Assembly (NCBI GenBank): GCA_022841205.1
Contig: JALHCK010000012.1
Location: forward strand, 1-64,000
Reading direction: 5' to 3'
Source of the DNA: Methanomicrobiales archaeon
Lineage (GTDB): Archaea > Halobacteriota > Methanomicrobia > Methanomicrobiales > Methanospirillaceae
Length of the DNA: 64,000 nt
Below the pieces are notes generated by a model. That model was not told the DNA's origin, made no database searches, and saw only the letters and a program-made list of their open reading frames with translations. Each line of letters starts with the position of its first letter. The stretch's first letter is position 1. The position numbers were made by a program, and so were the translations under genes. This document shows, one piece after another, positions 52,451-61,168 of the stretch.

Positions 52451-53371
52451 GTGTATCGAATCCCTTTTAGCCTTCCGGGAGCATGTTCTGCTACGGTGAA
52501 CAGCGAGCCGGATATCCCAGCCTCGTGGGAGAACCTGGGAACAACCCTTGCAGGGCGGAAACCGCTCGTTATATACGTCCTTGGTCCTGTCGATGCAGGG
52601 AAGAGCACGCTCTGCCGTTTCCTTGCCGGCCGCTATTCCGGCCCGGTCGCCTACCTGGATGCAGATACCGGGCAGTCCACGGTCGGACCTCCGGCCACGG
52701 CCGGTCTTGCCACGTGCACAGGAAAACCTGCCCGGGTCCGGGAAACGTTTCTCCGGTTTGTCGGCGCCACATCGCCCCAGGGCCACCAGCTCCAGCACCT
52801 GGTTGCCACTGCCCGGCTCCTTTCCCTTGCCCGGGAGCTGGGAGCCGGGCCGGTCCTCGTCGATTCACCAGGTTTTACCGAAGGACCGGTGGCCGAAGAG
52901 TTCCAGGTTCGGATGATCGATCTCCTGGAACCCGACCTGGTGGTTGCCATCCACGATGGACACGAACTCGATGGGATCCTTGCCAATTTCCGCCCGCGGA
53001 GCGGCATGGCCATCACATCAATCGCACCATCCCCGCATGCGCTGAGGCGCTCCCGGGTTTGGCGGGCGCATTACCGGCAGGAACGTTTCCGGGCATATTT
53101 TTCCGGGCACCGTGCTGCCGAAATACCCCTGGAAGGGACGGGATTCCACGGGAAGATCCCCGGCAGTTTCAGGGATGCTGACTGGCATGACCTGCTGGTC
53201 GCCCTCTGCGATCCGGATATGCTGGTAGTCTCGCTTGCCATCGTTGAGGAACTGGATCTTGCCGGAGGCGTTCTCAAAGTCCACTGTCCCCACCCCGACC
53301 TCTCGCGGGTTGCATCAGTCCAGGTGGGATCAGTCCGGCTTGAACCGGGCGTGGACTTCGATCCCTGGTGA
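52451..53371 (+). CDS. Clp1/Grc3-like polynucleotide 5'-kinase
   Basis: A P-loop protein of about 306 residues related to Clp1 and Grc3, which phosphorylate 5'-OH RNA ends in RNA processing. LGPVDAGKSTLCRFL is Walker A, AYLDADTGQSTVGPP follows as in Grc3/Nol9, and VLVDSPGFTEG is Walker B-like. The start is uncertain: GTG 52451 lies 26-30 nt after CTTTTATCT and could be leaderless; TTG 52439 and GTG 52496 are alternatives. Convergent with the next gene. Confidence 0.8.
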   Translation: MYRIPFSLPGACSATVNSEPDIPASWENLGTTLAGRKPLVIYVLGPVDAGKSTLCRFLAGRYSGPVAYLDADTGQSTVGPPATAGLATCTGKPARVRETFLRFVGATSPQGHQLQHLVATARLLSLARELGAGPVLVDSPGFTEGPVAEEFQVRMIDLLEPDLVVAIHDGHELDGILANFRPRSGMAITSIAPSPHALRRSRVWRAHYRQERFRAYFSGHRAAEIPLEGTGFHGKIPGSFRDADWHDLLVALCDPDMLVVSLAIVEELDLAGGVLKVHCPHPDLSRVASVQVGSVRLEPGVDFDPW

Positions 53372-53453
53372 TAGAGCGACCCTGGAAAGATGCCCAGCGT
53401 TTCCGCGATCCAGTAGGTGATTGTCGAAATGCACGGAAAAAAGTGTGGAGTTC

Positions 53454-53945
53454 TCACGTCCCGGTTTCGTGCGTCACCCTGGGGATGACCTTGCTTTCGT
53501 GGAAGGACTCTGTGTAGCCGTCCGGGAACCTCATCGTTACAATATCCGGTGAGACATCGATGGTCACAAACCGGGAGAACCAGTACCTCCTGATGGATTT
53601 CTCAGCATCCGGGAAGTCGATGGTGGGCGTGGTGTAGGTAGTACCGTTCACACGAGCAAGGCCATCGACCTCGATGGTGGCTCCTTCCTGCCCAAGTGAG
53701 ATTACCCGGACATCTTTCCCTGAGTATTGTTCAAGCGCCTCCCCGAGTTGCTTCTCTGGCTGGGCGATCCGCATATAGACCATGACCCGCTCGATCCAGG
53801 AGAGCGAGTAGGAGGTTACGATCTCCGCATCCCCGTCCAGTCTGATCGTGATATCAACACTGTTCATGGTAAAGGCGGCAGCCGGGGAGAGCAGGAGCCC
53901 GGCAAGGAGCACCAGCCCGATCAGCAGACACCAATGTCTCATCAT
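53454..53945 (-). CDS. Secreted protein of unknown function
   Basis: A 163-residue protein with a signal peptide (WCLLIGLVLLAGLLLSPAAAF) and a beta/alpha extracytoplasmic domain. I see no catalytic motif, Cys or C-terminal anchor. DITIRLDGDAEIVTSYSLSW suggests a fold like DUF4897-type secreted domains, with low confidence. It is divergent from the MoxR operon. Confidence 0.65.
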   Translation of the reverse strand: MMRHWCLLIGLVLLAGLLLSPAAAFTMNSVDITIRLDGDAEIVTSYSLSWIERVMVYMRIAQPEKQLGEALEQYSGKDVRVISLGQEGATIEVDGLARVNGTTYTTPTIDFPDAEKSIRRYWFSRFVTIDVSPDIVTMRFPDGYTESFHESKVIPRVTHETGT

Positions 53946-54035
53946 GGATTGCCTCCTGTATCACTACCCCCTCTGCGGGATCGCTGATAAAGGTAGGGGG
54001 CCGGTTGTTCATCAAAACAATGAATGTTCACCGTA

Positions 54036-54047
54036 CAATTATTATCG
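54036..54047 (+). promoter_or_regulatory. TATA box of the MoxR-DUF58 operon
   Basis: TACAATTATTAT is 26-37 nt before the first ATG (54073) of the operon and overlaps the divergent spacer; it would give a leaderless message. Confidence 0.5.
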
Positions 54048-54072
54048 ATTCATCGCCATCATACTTTTACCC

Positions 54073-54339
54073 ATGACCGAGCAGAAGAAGCAGCTGGCGA
54101 TATCAGCCATCGCGATCTGGCTTCTGCTGGTGATATTCTTCATGATCCTCGCCCGGAGCCTCAGCCTGGAAATCTTCTTTGTCCTCTGGCTGATCGGGCT
54201 GCTTGTCATCGTTGAGCTGATCGGCTCGGCCTATGTCAGGCCATCCTGCCTGCGGACGCTCCGCTACCTGATCGCCGCCGGCGTCATCGTCTTTGTGGTC
54301 ATTGTCGCCCGGAAAGTGCTGGAGATCCTCGCCTCATGA
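54073..54339 (+). CDS. Small three-helix membrane protein, first gene of the MoxR operon
   Basis: An 88-residue protein with three hydrophobic segments (about residues 8-28, 30-50 and 65-85) and short basic loops. No known family. It overlaps the DUF4129 gene by ATGA at 54336. ATG 54073 is selected by the TATA box; the longer upstream open frame is not coding. Confidence 0.7.
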   Translation: MTEQKKQLAISAIAIWLLLVIFFMILARSLSLEIFFVLWLIGLLVIVELIGSAYVRPSCLRTLRYLIAAGVIVFVVIVARKVLEILAS

Positions 54340-56036
54340 ACCGGCTTTCCTTTTTCGTCCTGGTCCTGCTATCAGCCGCATTCCTGGGACTCCTCGCTCC
54401 ATACATCGCCCAGCCTGCCCTCTATACCCTCCAGGATGATCCGGCAACCTCATTTCATGCCAACCCGGCCGCCCTGGAACAGATCTCCCAGAGGCGCTCG
54501 GCCGAGCTTGAATCCCTGATGCAGGGACTCCTCGATTCGCCGCAACCGGTGGTCCTGAATGTCAGGATCCACGACTTCGAGGAAGCCCAGCGTGCGTTCG
54601 ATGAATACAAGGAAAAGTCCCGTACCTTTGGAAATATCGTCGTCTCGCTGGAACTCTCGAAATCGGCGGTCGGGGACTTCCAGCGGGAGAACCGGAAGAA
54701 CCTTGCCGCGCTTGAGCGGATGATCAACGAGAGCGCCCGTTTTGCCGAGATCAACCGGCTGGAGATCCGGTACCGCTCGGAAGACAATCCCACCCTGCTC
54801 TACACTCTCACCTACGAGGGGGAGGCCGTGCAGCAGGCCCTTGCCGATGCCAGCGGGGAGCTGGCCGGACGAAAACCGGAAATCCTCGATGTGAGCGGGA
54901 AGCTCGGCCTGAATACCACCCGGTACCTGGAAGCGGTTGATATTCTCGATGAGATCGTCAGCGAGAGCCGGCAGGAGCAGGAAGTGCGTGCCGGGAACCA
55001 GCCGGTGATAAACGAGTCTTCGCTCATGCTCGCCGTTACCCCCGCCTCCGGCAGGTATGGAGATGCCCTCCAGGTAGCAGGAGCGTATACGTTCACCCGG
55101 CTCGCCCATGTCACCCTGGTACTGGATGGCCGCGACTGGAAGTCCCTGGCCACGAACGAGGGTGGAGTGTTCACAACACCCCTCCCGATCGGGAGGATCC
55201 GGGCCGGCGATCACGTAATATTTGCCAGTTCCGGACCGCTGTATTCGAACATTGTCACCTTCACCGTGCTGCCGGCTGAGACCACGATCACCCTCGAAAC
55301 GGAACCCGGGGAAACATGGGACCATGTCCTCTGCTCCGGCAGCCTGTATGCCGGGAAGACCCCGGTCAGGAGCGCACCGGTCAGGATTATGGTTGACGAC
55401 TTCCTGGAACAGACGGTCACAGTTTCTGATGATGGTACCTATTCCGCCATCGTGGTGCTTGCCGAAGGCGGGCATACGCTCCGGGCAGTCTTCGATGATC
55501 CAGGCTACCCGCTCCTTCCGTCATCCAGTGGCATGCAGTCTGTTTCGGTCACACCCCGGGCAAACCTCTCCCTGGTGCTGCTGGTGGGAGGCGGTGTTCT
55601 TGCCGGCGCCCTGATCGTGGCCGGGTGGTACCCCACAAGGAGGAGAACCCCTGTGCCGCCCCTGGTACCCGGGGAACCGGCTCGAATCCCATCAGTACAA
55701 ACCGGTCTGCATAAGGCGCCCCTTTCTCCCATTGACGTCCTTATCCGCTACATGGAACTCTTCGAGGGAAAACGCTGGAGCGAGGCGGCACAGGTCCTCT
55801 ATGTCTCGCTCCGGGATCGCCTTGCCCGCCGGGCCGCCCCCCGCCTTTCAAGGGCCACGACCGCCCGGGAGTTTGCCGGGATATTCTCGGGCACGGCTCT
55901 GTCGGCACCATTCCGATCCTTTGTCGCCCGGTACGAGGAGATCAGGTACGGGGCCTCATCCCTGGTAAAAAGTGACCAGTTGCTAGCCTTCTGGGACGCG
56001 ATACTGTCGCTCATCGAGGAGGGCCGGCATGAATAA
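54336..56036 (+). CDS. Membrane protein with C-terminal DUF4129-like domain
   Basis: A 566-residue protein: an N-terminal helix, a long extracytoplasmic part (about 25-405) including a helical region and Ig-like beta sheets, a membrane helix (LSLVLLVGGGVLAGALIVAGWY) and a cytoplasmic tail (about 435-566) resembling DUF4129, which typically accompanies MoxR-DUF58 systems. The external part probably senses or binds something at the surface; function is otherwise unknown. It overlaps DUF4350 by 8 bp. Confidence 0.8.
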   Translation: MNRLSFFVLVLLSAAFLGLLAPYIAQPALYTLQDDPATSFHANPAALEQISQRRSAELESLMQGLLDSPQPVVLNVRIHDFEEAQRAFDEYKEKSRTFGNIVVSLELSKSAVGDFQRENRKNLAALERMINESARFAEINRLEIRYRSEDNPTLLYTLTYEGEAVQQALADASGELAGRKPEILDVSGKLGLNTTRYLEAVDILDEIVSESRQEQEVRAGNQPVINESSLMLAVTPASGRYGDALQVAGAYTFTRLAHVTLVLDGRDWKSLATNEGGVFTTPLPIGRIRAGDHVIFASSGPLYSNIVTFTVLPAETTITLETEPGETWDHVLCSGSLYAGKTPVRSAPVRIMVDDFLEQTVTVSDDGTYSAIVVLAEGGHTLRAVFDDPGYPLLPSSSGMQSVSVTPRANLSLVLLVGGGVLAGALIVAGWYPTRRRTPVPPLVPGEPARIPSVQTGLHKAPLSPIDVLIRYMELFEGKRWSEAAQVLYVSLRDRLARRAAPRLSRATTAREFAGIFSGTALSAPFRSFVARYEEIRYGASSLVKSDQLLAFWDAILSLIEEGRHE

Positions 56037-56925
56037 GACTGCAGTCGTATCATCGCTTCTGATCCTCATCGCGGTCATCGTTCTTATCGCCCACCTTTCG
56101 ACCACCGGTCTCGAATTCTCCCGGTACAACCAGGAGTGGAACGGGACCTCGAAGTTCTTCACCATGCTCGAAGAGGTGGAGGCACGTGACCTTTCCTCGT
56201 ACTCCGAGCTCAACGATGAGGACAATTCCCTCCTGCTGATCATCTCCCCCCAGGGCCCCTTTACCGGAGAAGAGGCGGCATCGATCCGGGAATTCCTCGG
56301 GAGGGGCAACACAGTGTTCATCGCTGACGAGACCCGGGAGGCAAACCCGGTGCTTGCATGGCTGGGGAGCGATGCCAGGGTTGTGCCGGCAAACATCAGC
56401 AGCGTGGAGACGGGATATGCCGATCCCCGGACGGTGATCGCATATCCGCGGGGAAACGATCCGCTGCTCGCGAACGTCCCGATGGTCACTCTCAACCGGG
56501 CCTCTGCGGTCTCCGGGGGGACTCCGCTGCTTGCCACCACCCTCTTCTCCTGGGATGACCGCGATGGAGACGGGAAGATGAGCGAGGACGAGCCCCTCTC
56601 GTCATTTCCGGTCCTCGCCGTAGAGAGTGTCTCCGGAGGCACCCTTTACGTTCTCGCCGATCCCAGTATCTTCATCAACGGGATGGTGGATACTTCCGGC
56701 AGGGACAACGGGGCACTCATCGGAAACCTCCTCTCCGGGAACAGGACCGTACTCGTAGAGCAGTCCCATTCCAGGACAGCCGGAGCCGACCGGGTCCTCT
56801 CCCTTGCCCTCCTGGCAAAGGATTCAATGGGTATAAAAATCGCTGCGTTGATAGTGTCTGTAAGCATTGTCCTTGCCGCGTTTTTCGGCCGCTGGACAGA
56901 GGAGGAGAGATGGAAACACGGATAA
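56029..56925 (+). CDS. DUF4350-type membrane protein
   Basis: A 298-residue protein: N-terminal helix, a soluble domain (about 25-260) related to DUF4350 with the glutamine amidotransferase-like fold but no catalytic triad (LLLIISPQGPF, GNTVFIADETRE), and a C-terminal helix. A DxDGDGKMSEDE stretch resembles a calcium-binding loop. It overlaps moxR by 16 bp. Members occur with MoxR and DUF58 in envelope operons. Confidence 0.78.
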   Translation: MNKTAVVSSLLILIAVIVLIAHLSTTGLEFSRYNQEWNGTSKFFTMLEEVEARDLSSYSELNDEDNSLLLIISPQGPFTGEEAASIREFLGRGNTVFIADETREANPVLAWLGSDARVVPANISSVETGYADPRTVIAYPRGNDPLLANVPMVTLNRASAVSGGTPLLATTLFSWDDRDGDGKMSEDEPLSSFPVLAVESVSGGTLYVLADPSIFINGMVDTSGRDNGALIGNLLSGNRTVLVEQSHSRTAGADRVLSLALLAKDSMGIKIAALIVSVSIVLAAFFGRWTEEERWKHG

Positions 56926-57884
56926 GCCGCCACGAGATCGACGAGATTTCCGGCGCATACAGGAAGATCCGGAGGGAGATCGCCCGGCTGATCGTGGGAA
57001 ACGAAGACCTCCTCGAGATCATCTTCATCGGGCTCCTATCCGAGGGGAATATCCTTGTCGAAGGGGTCCCGGGAACGGCAAAGACCACGCTGGTCAAGGC
57101 TGCCGCACACCTGACCGGGTGTGACTTCCGCCGGGTGCAGTGTGCGGTCGATACCCAGCCGGCCGATATTATCGGGGTGAGCATCTGGGATGCAGCAAAA
57201 CACGAATTTGTCCTGCGGAAGGGACCGCTCTTCACCAACATCCTGCTGGTCGACGAGATCAACCGCCTTCCGCCCAAGAGCCAGAGTGCGTTTATCGAGT
57301 CCATGGGCGAACGGCAGGCCACCATTGACGGAATGACCATCCCGATCGAACGTCCCTACATCGCGATCGCCACCCAGAACCCCTTCGAGCGGGAGGGGAC
57401 CTTTCCCCTGATCGAGGCGCAGAAGGACCGGTTCATGTTTTCCAACCGTTCCCGGTTCCTGGAACCCGAGTCTGAGCTCGAGATCATCCGGCGCGAGCAT
57501 TCCGGAAACCTCGACTGGAACGCCTATTTCGCTTCGCTTTCACCTGCCCTGTCCGGGGCCGACCTGTTGCGGTTCATCTCTCTTTGCCGCACGGTGCATA
57601 TCGAGGACGACGTGCTCTCCTACATACGCGACCTGGTGATCGCCACCCGGCAGCATACCGATGTGCAGCTTGGGGTCTCGGCCCGGGCCTCTATCGCCCT
57701 CGTCCGGGGATCGAAGGCCCTTGCGGCCATCAGTGACCGAAGCTACGTTATCCCCGATGATGTCAAGAAGCTTGCCCCGGCGGCATTCGAGCACCGGATC
57801 CTGCTCTCCCGGGAGGCCGAGATCTCCGGGATCTCTCCCGGGCAGGTGGTGGCGGAGCTACTCGGGTCCATCGGGGTGCCATGA
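56910..57884 (+). CDS. MoxR-family AAA+ ATPase
   Basis: A 324-residue AAA+ chaperone, usually working with VWA or DUF58 proteins to assemble or activate partners. EGVPGTAKTTLVKAAA is Walker A, NILLVDEINRLPPKSQ Walker B, and ATQNPFEREGTFPL the sensor 1 segment; the C-terminal helical lid follows. It is the cytoplasmic motor of this operon. The next gene starts with GTG 3 bp after its stop. Confidence 0.93.
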   Translation: METRISRHEIDEISGAYRKIRREIARLIVGNEDLLEIIFIGLLSEGNILVEGVPGTAKTTLVKAAAHLTGCDFRRVQCAVDTQPADIIGVSIWDAAKHEFVLRKGPLFTNILLVDEINRLPPKSQSAFIESMGERQATIDGMTIPIERPYIAIATQNPFEREGTFPLIEAQKDRFMFSNRSRFLEPESELEIIRREHSGNLDWNAYFASLSPALSGADLLRFISLCRTVHIEDDVLSYIRDLVIATRQHTDVQLGVSARASIALVRGSKALAAISDRSYVIPDDVKKLAPAAFEHRILLSREAEISGISPGQVVAELLGSIGVP

Positions 57885-57887
57885 TCC

Positions 57888-59135
57888 GTGGAGCTTTTAC
57901 GCTGCTCCCGGTCACTGGTACTCCTTGCCGCCGTGCTTGGGTTATATGCATTCTTCTTCGATGAGCCTTCGGCAGCCGTTGCCGGTGCCGGGATCGCGGT
58001 ATTCCTTATCGCCCGGGCGGCGTTCTTCCTCTCGGCCATGCAGTCTGCGGCAGGTTCACTCTCTGTTGAAAGGAAGCTCTCCCACCGGTTCATCCGGCAG
58101 GGCTCGGCCCTCACGGTGACGACCAGCGTCCGTCTCCTGCTCCCGAAAACGTTTTCGCTCACTGTCAGCGACCGGATCCCTGCCGGGCTTTCAGCAGGAG
58201 GCCATCCCCATGCTCCCGCTGATGACGGCTCCTGTACCTTCTCATACAGCCTCACCCCCCTGACCATCGGGGAACATTCCTTCATGGGAGTTACCCTTTC
58301 TTTCTCCGACCTTTTCTTTTCGGGCAGCCTGGCCGTCGCCGGGGTGACTGCTCCCACCTTCACGGTCCTCCCCTCGGCAGACTACGCCCTTAAGGGGGCG
58401 GATACCTACGGGGAATCGGAGGGCCCGGCCCTCACCCCGGTCATGAGCCAGTCTGTCCGCTCATTCCGCGAGTACGTGCCGGGCGATGATATCCGGAGCA
58501 TCGACTGGAAGCTCTCGGCCAGGCACGATTCGCTCTGGGTCCGGGAGTACATGGGCCGATCAGAAGATGCCAGCCTGGTCATCATCGATCTTCCCGATGC
58601 CGGTGCACCGTTTCATCCGGAGGCGTTTGCCCGGTTGAAGAATGCCGCGGCCGGATCGGTTGCCGCCCGGTTCTCTTCCCAACGGCCGGTCTCGATCCTG
58701 CTCATTTCCGGGCCAAACCTGGTCTCCTTCCTGCCCCGGGAATCTGACCCCCTTAGGTTGATGGCCATGATGGACCGGCTAACCCCGGCTACCCGTCTCC
58801 ACCACCTCTCCCGGTACTATTCGACCGCCTCCCTGCGGAAGCGGTACCATGACCTGGACGATACCCCGTTCTCCGCAACGCTTGCCGGCGTTACCGGGCC
58901 GTTCTTGTCCCGCCGGCCGCCGACCGCGTTCGAGAGCGGGCTTGCCCGGATATTCCATGGCCTGCGGGCCGGCTCCGCCCACCTCTTCACCCTGGCAGCC
59001 CAGGACCGGAGCCACCTGCGGCTCATCGCCGAGCGGGGGGCGATGGGGTCGATGTCCGTCCACCTCCATGTCCCCCGGGAATGCGATGGGCCGTTGCTCC
59101 GGCGGTGCGGTTTTTCGTCCGTGGAGGTGATATGA
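57888..59135 (+). CDS. DUF58-domain membrane protein
   Basis: A 415-residue protein with two N-terminal helices, an external or linker beta region and the DUF58 domain (about 190-290) containing YVPGDDIRSIDWKLSARHDS, the family signature, followed by a VWA-like fold without a clear MIDAS. DUF58 proteins are canonical MoxR partners. GTG 57888 is taken as start. A second ATG is not available near it. Confidence 0.88.
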   Translation: MELLRCSRSLVLLAAVLGLYAFFFDEPSAAVAGAGIAVFLIARAAFFLSAMQSAAGSLSVERKLSHRFIRQGSALTVTTSVRLLLPKTFSLTVSDRIPAGLSAGGHPHAPADDGSCTFSYSLTPLTIGEHSFMGVTLSFSDLFFSGSLAVAGVTAPTFTVLPSADYALKGADTYGESEGPALTPVMSQSVRSFREYVPGDDIRSIDWKLSARHDSLWVREYMGRSEDASLVIIDLPDAGAPFHPEAFARLKNAAAGSVAARFSSQRPVSILLISGPNLVSFLPRESDPLRLMAMMDRLTPATRLHHLSRYYSTASLRKRYHDLDDTPFSATLAGVTGPFLSRRPPTAFESGLARIFHGLRAGSAHLFTLAAQDRSHLRLIAERGAMGSMSVHLHVPRECDGPLLRRCGFSSVEVI

Positions 59136-59136
59136 G

Positions 59137-59463
59137 ATGAAGCCGTCCGGGCGGACTTTTGTCCTGCTATGCGCCGGAGAAGCAGCGGTCGTCCTGGCCG
59201 GCATGGCGAGCCTCCCCGCGGCGTTCCTCCTCCAGTTCCTCCTCCCCCTCCTCCTCTTCCGGGAGTCCTTCACCCCGTTTTGGACCGGTGTGATCTCTGC
59301 CGGGGGGTATGCGGCTGGCCTGGCAGTCATCGGGATAGCGGTCCTCTCGTCCCGGCATACGACTCTGCCGCTGCTGTTCATCTCGGCCTTCGTGGTTCTC
59401 CTGGCCGTAGTCCTCTTGTTAGGCGAGGCCCGGCTGAAACGGCGCTACGGTGGTGTGACATGA
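59137..59463 (+). CDS. Small membrane protein of the MoxR operon
   Basis: A 108-residue protein with three or four membrane segments and a basic tail (RLKRRYGGVT). It starts 1 bp after the DUF58 stop and overlaps the next small ORF by ATGA at 59460. No known family. Confidence 0.7.
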   Translation: MKPSGRTFVLLCAGEAAVVLAGMASLPAAFLLQFLLPLLLFRESFTPFWTGVISAGGYAAGLAVIGIAVLSSRHTTLPLLFISAFVVLLAVVLLLGEARLKRRYGGVT

Positions 59464-59561
59464 GAGGAGTTTCCCGGAGTGATTTTTCCGGCATCCGGCT
59501 TTTCCCCGGGAGATCCGCCGTGGCGAAATTCCTCATTACGCCAGGTGGAGGGATCCCATGA
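59460..59561 (+). CDS. Unannotated 33-residue ORF joined by ATGA overlaps
   Basis: The frame begins with an ATG that overlaps the previous stop (ATGA, 59460-59463) and ends with a TGA overlapping the next start (ATGA, 59558-59561). GGTGGTG precedes it. The product has a basic first half (GIRLFPGRSAVAKF) and a Gly-Pro end (ITPGGGIP). Perfect coupling on both sides in an operon of ATGA junctions argues that it is translated; function unknown. Confidence 0.45.
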   Translation: MRGVSRSDFSGIRLFPGRSAVAKFLITPGGGIP

Positions 59562-60421
59562 CCGGCCGCCTCAGCAGGTACCCTCGGACGGCGATCATCC
59601 TGCTCGCCATGGCCGTCCTGATCATGGTCGTCCTCCTCTTCCTCGACCGTGGCGACCTGACCAGCGCCACCCTTGTGCTGGTGGCCTTCGCCTGTTTCGT
59701 CTCCGGCCTCTTCATTTTCGCTTTCCGCCGCGAGGACCGGGTCGGGCAGGAGATCGCCGCCGCGCTCTCTTCCCCTTACACCCGGAACATGAGCCGGGTC
59801 CTCGCCGATCTCGGGGTCTCGGGCCCGGCCCGGTTCATACCCGTCTCCGGTGAGGAGTTCCCGGCCCCGGTCATGCAGTACAACCCGGTTGCCGGGTACC
59901 GCCCGGTAGATCTCACCGATGATGCAAGTTTCCAGACCGCACAGGAGTCTCCCGGAGTCCTCTCCATCCCTTCGGGCATCCCCTTATTCGAACTCCTCCA
60001 GGAGGACCGTTCCCTCTTTCTCCCCTCAAATGTCCCCGGGATCCTCCAGGCCGCCAGGGAAGTGCACGAAGACCTCCTCGAGATCGCTGACAGGGTCATC
60101 GTTGCCTCCGGCACTGAAGAGATCGTGGTCACTTTTGAAAACTTCCGGCTCATCACGGCATGCAGGAAGGTGGCGTCCCCCCGGGACTGCATCGTTGCCC
60201 CCTGCCCGGTCTGCAGCATCACCGCCGTGCTGCTCGCCGCCGGCCTCCAGGCACCGTGCACGATTACCCTCACCGAGGTGCGGGGCCGGGACCTTGTCCT
60301 GCACCTGGAGGCGACACAGTTCATGGATGTGCTGGATGATCTGGAGAGAGTGAAGGGGAGGATCGGCGGGAGTGTTGACCTGGAGGAGAGACTGCAAACT
60401 GACGTCCGGGAGTTCCTGTAG
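59558..60421 (+). CDS. Membrane protein, last gene of the MoxR operon
   Basis: A 287-residue protein with two N-terminal membrane helices (about residues 9-28 and 34-55) and a long cytoplasmic domain. The C-terminal part has a CIVAPCPVCS triplet of Cys in PxCxxC order that could bind metal, and a helical end. No family recognised. The downstream spacer contains no further operon gene. Confidence 0.72.
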   Translation: MTGRLSRYPRTAIILLAMAVLIMVVLLFLDRGDLTSATLVLVAFACFVSGLFIFAFRREDRVGQEIAAALSSPYTRNMSRVLADLGVSGPARFIPVSGEEFPAPVMQYNPVAGYRPVDLTDDASFQTAQESPGVLSIPSGIPLFELLQEDRSLFLPSNVPGILQAAREVHEDLLEIADRVIVASGTEEIVVTFENFRLITACRKVASPRDCIVAPCPVCSITAVLLAAGLQAPCTITLTEVRGRDLVLHLEATQFMDVLDDLERVKGRIGGSVDLEERLQTDVREFL

Positions 60422-60608
60422 ACCCGGAACCCTGCCTCCTGGCTAAGGCAGTCTCCCGACACTTACGGGCGGGATAGTTTATCCCCTGTTGCTCTGAAAT
60501 GGGGGGAATCCGGCATACATGGAAGAGACCCCCCATATCGTCTCTTTGTCTGCAGGTTTTCATTATCCCGGTGATTCCTCTATTCCTCAAGGTCTTCCGG
60601 AATACCCA

Positions 60609-60628
60609 CTAAGTATACCTAAGTATAT
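60609..60628 (+). repeat. Tandem 10-bp repeat CTAAGTATAC/T
   Basis: Two adjacent copies of CTAAGTATAC (60609-60618) and CTAAGTATAT (60619-60628) lie about 150 bp before mntA and could be a binding site for its autoregulating pair. Confidence 0.45.
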
Positions 60629-60745
60629 GGCCGGAGAAGTGACAACGATCAGGATAACTCCTACATGATGTGGGCGAATTTCTGCCAGGGAGAAGGTCTC
60701 GCGTCCCGTGCCGGGCATGCAACGGTCCGGGATTTCGTGAAAGAT

Positions 60746-60755
60746 TATTATAGAC
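60746..60755 (+). promoter_or_regulatory. TATA box of mntA-hepT
   Basis: ATTATTATAG at 27-36 nt before the mntA ATG, consistent with a leaderless transcript. Confidence 0.45.
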
Positions 60756-60781
60756 CGTTTTCCAGAAATGGATATAGCGCC

Positions 60782-61168
60782 ATGACCGGAATTCGTGAAC
60801 TCATCCTGGGGCGGCTGCAGGTGCTCGATGGATTTTCCCATGTACGGTTCATCCTGCTCTTCGGATCTGTTGCTGAAGGAAGGGCAGGGAAGGACTCGGA
60901 TATCGATATCTGCATCTCCTGCGACGGGTCACGCAAGGATGCGTCACGGTTCCGGTTCGCTGCACTGACCGCCCTGTCTGATGTGAACGCAGACGTCCGT
61001 ATCTTTGAACAGATACCGCTCATCATGCGAATCCAGGCCCTGAAGGGTGAGGCGCTCTATGCTCCTGACCCTGATATCCTGTATGCTGTGGCCTACACCA
61101 CGATCCGGGACTACGAAGCGTTCCGGCACCGGCTCCAGGACTACACCGGGGAGAAGGTCATCACATGA
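60782..61168 (+). CDS. mntA: Nucleotidyltransferase antitoxin MntA
   Basis: A 128-residue minimal nucleotidyltransferase. FGSVAEGRAGKDSDIDICIS is the canonical GSx(10)DxD motif; in characterised pairs MntA AMPylates the HepT toxin on the Tyr of its RX4HXY motif. ATG 60782 is chosen by homology. It overlaps hepT by ATGA. Intact, unlike its partner. Confidence 0.88.
   Translation: MTGIRELILGRLQVLDGFSHVRFILLFGSVAEGRAGKDSDIDICISCDGSRKDASRFRFAALTALSDVNADVRIFEQIPLIMRIQALKGEALYAPDPDILYAVAYTTIRDYEAFRHRLQDYTGEKVIT

Larger units (their letters stand above)
60422..60781. other. Spacer between MoxR operon and mntA
   Basis: About 360 bp. It contains the 10-bp tandem repeat listed next and, near 60746-60755, ATTATTATAG, a TATA-like box 27-36 nt before mntA. 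No gene is supported. Confidence 0.45.
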
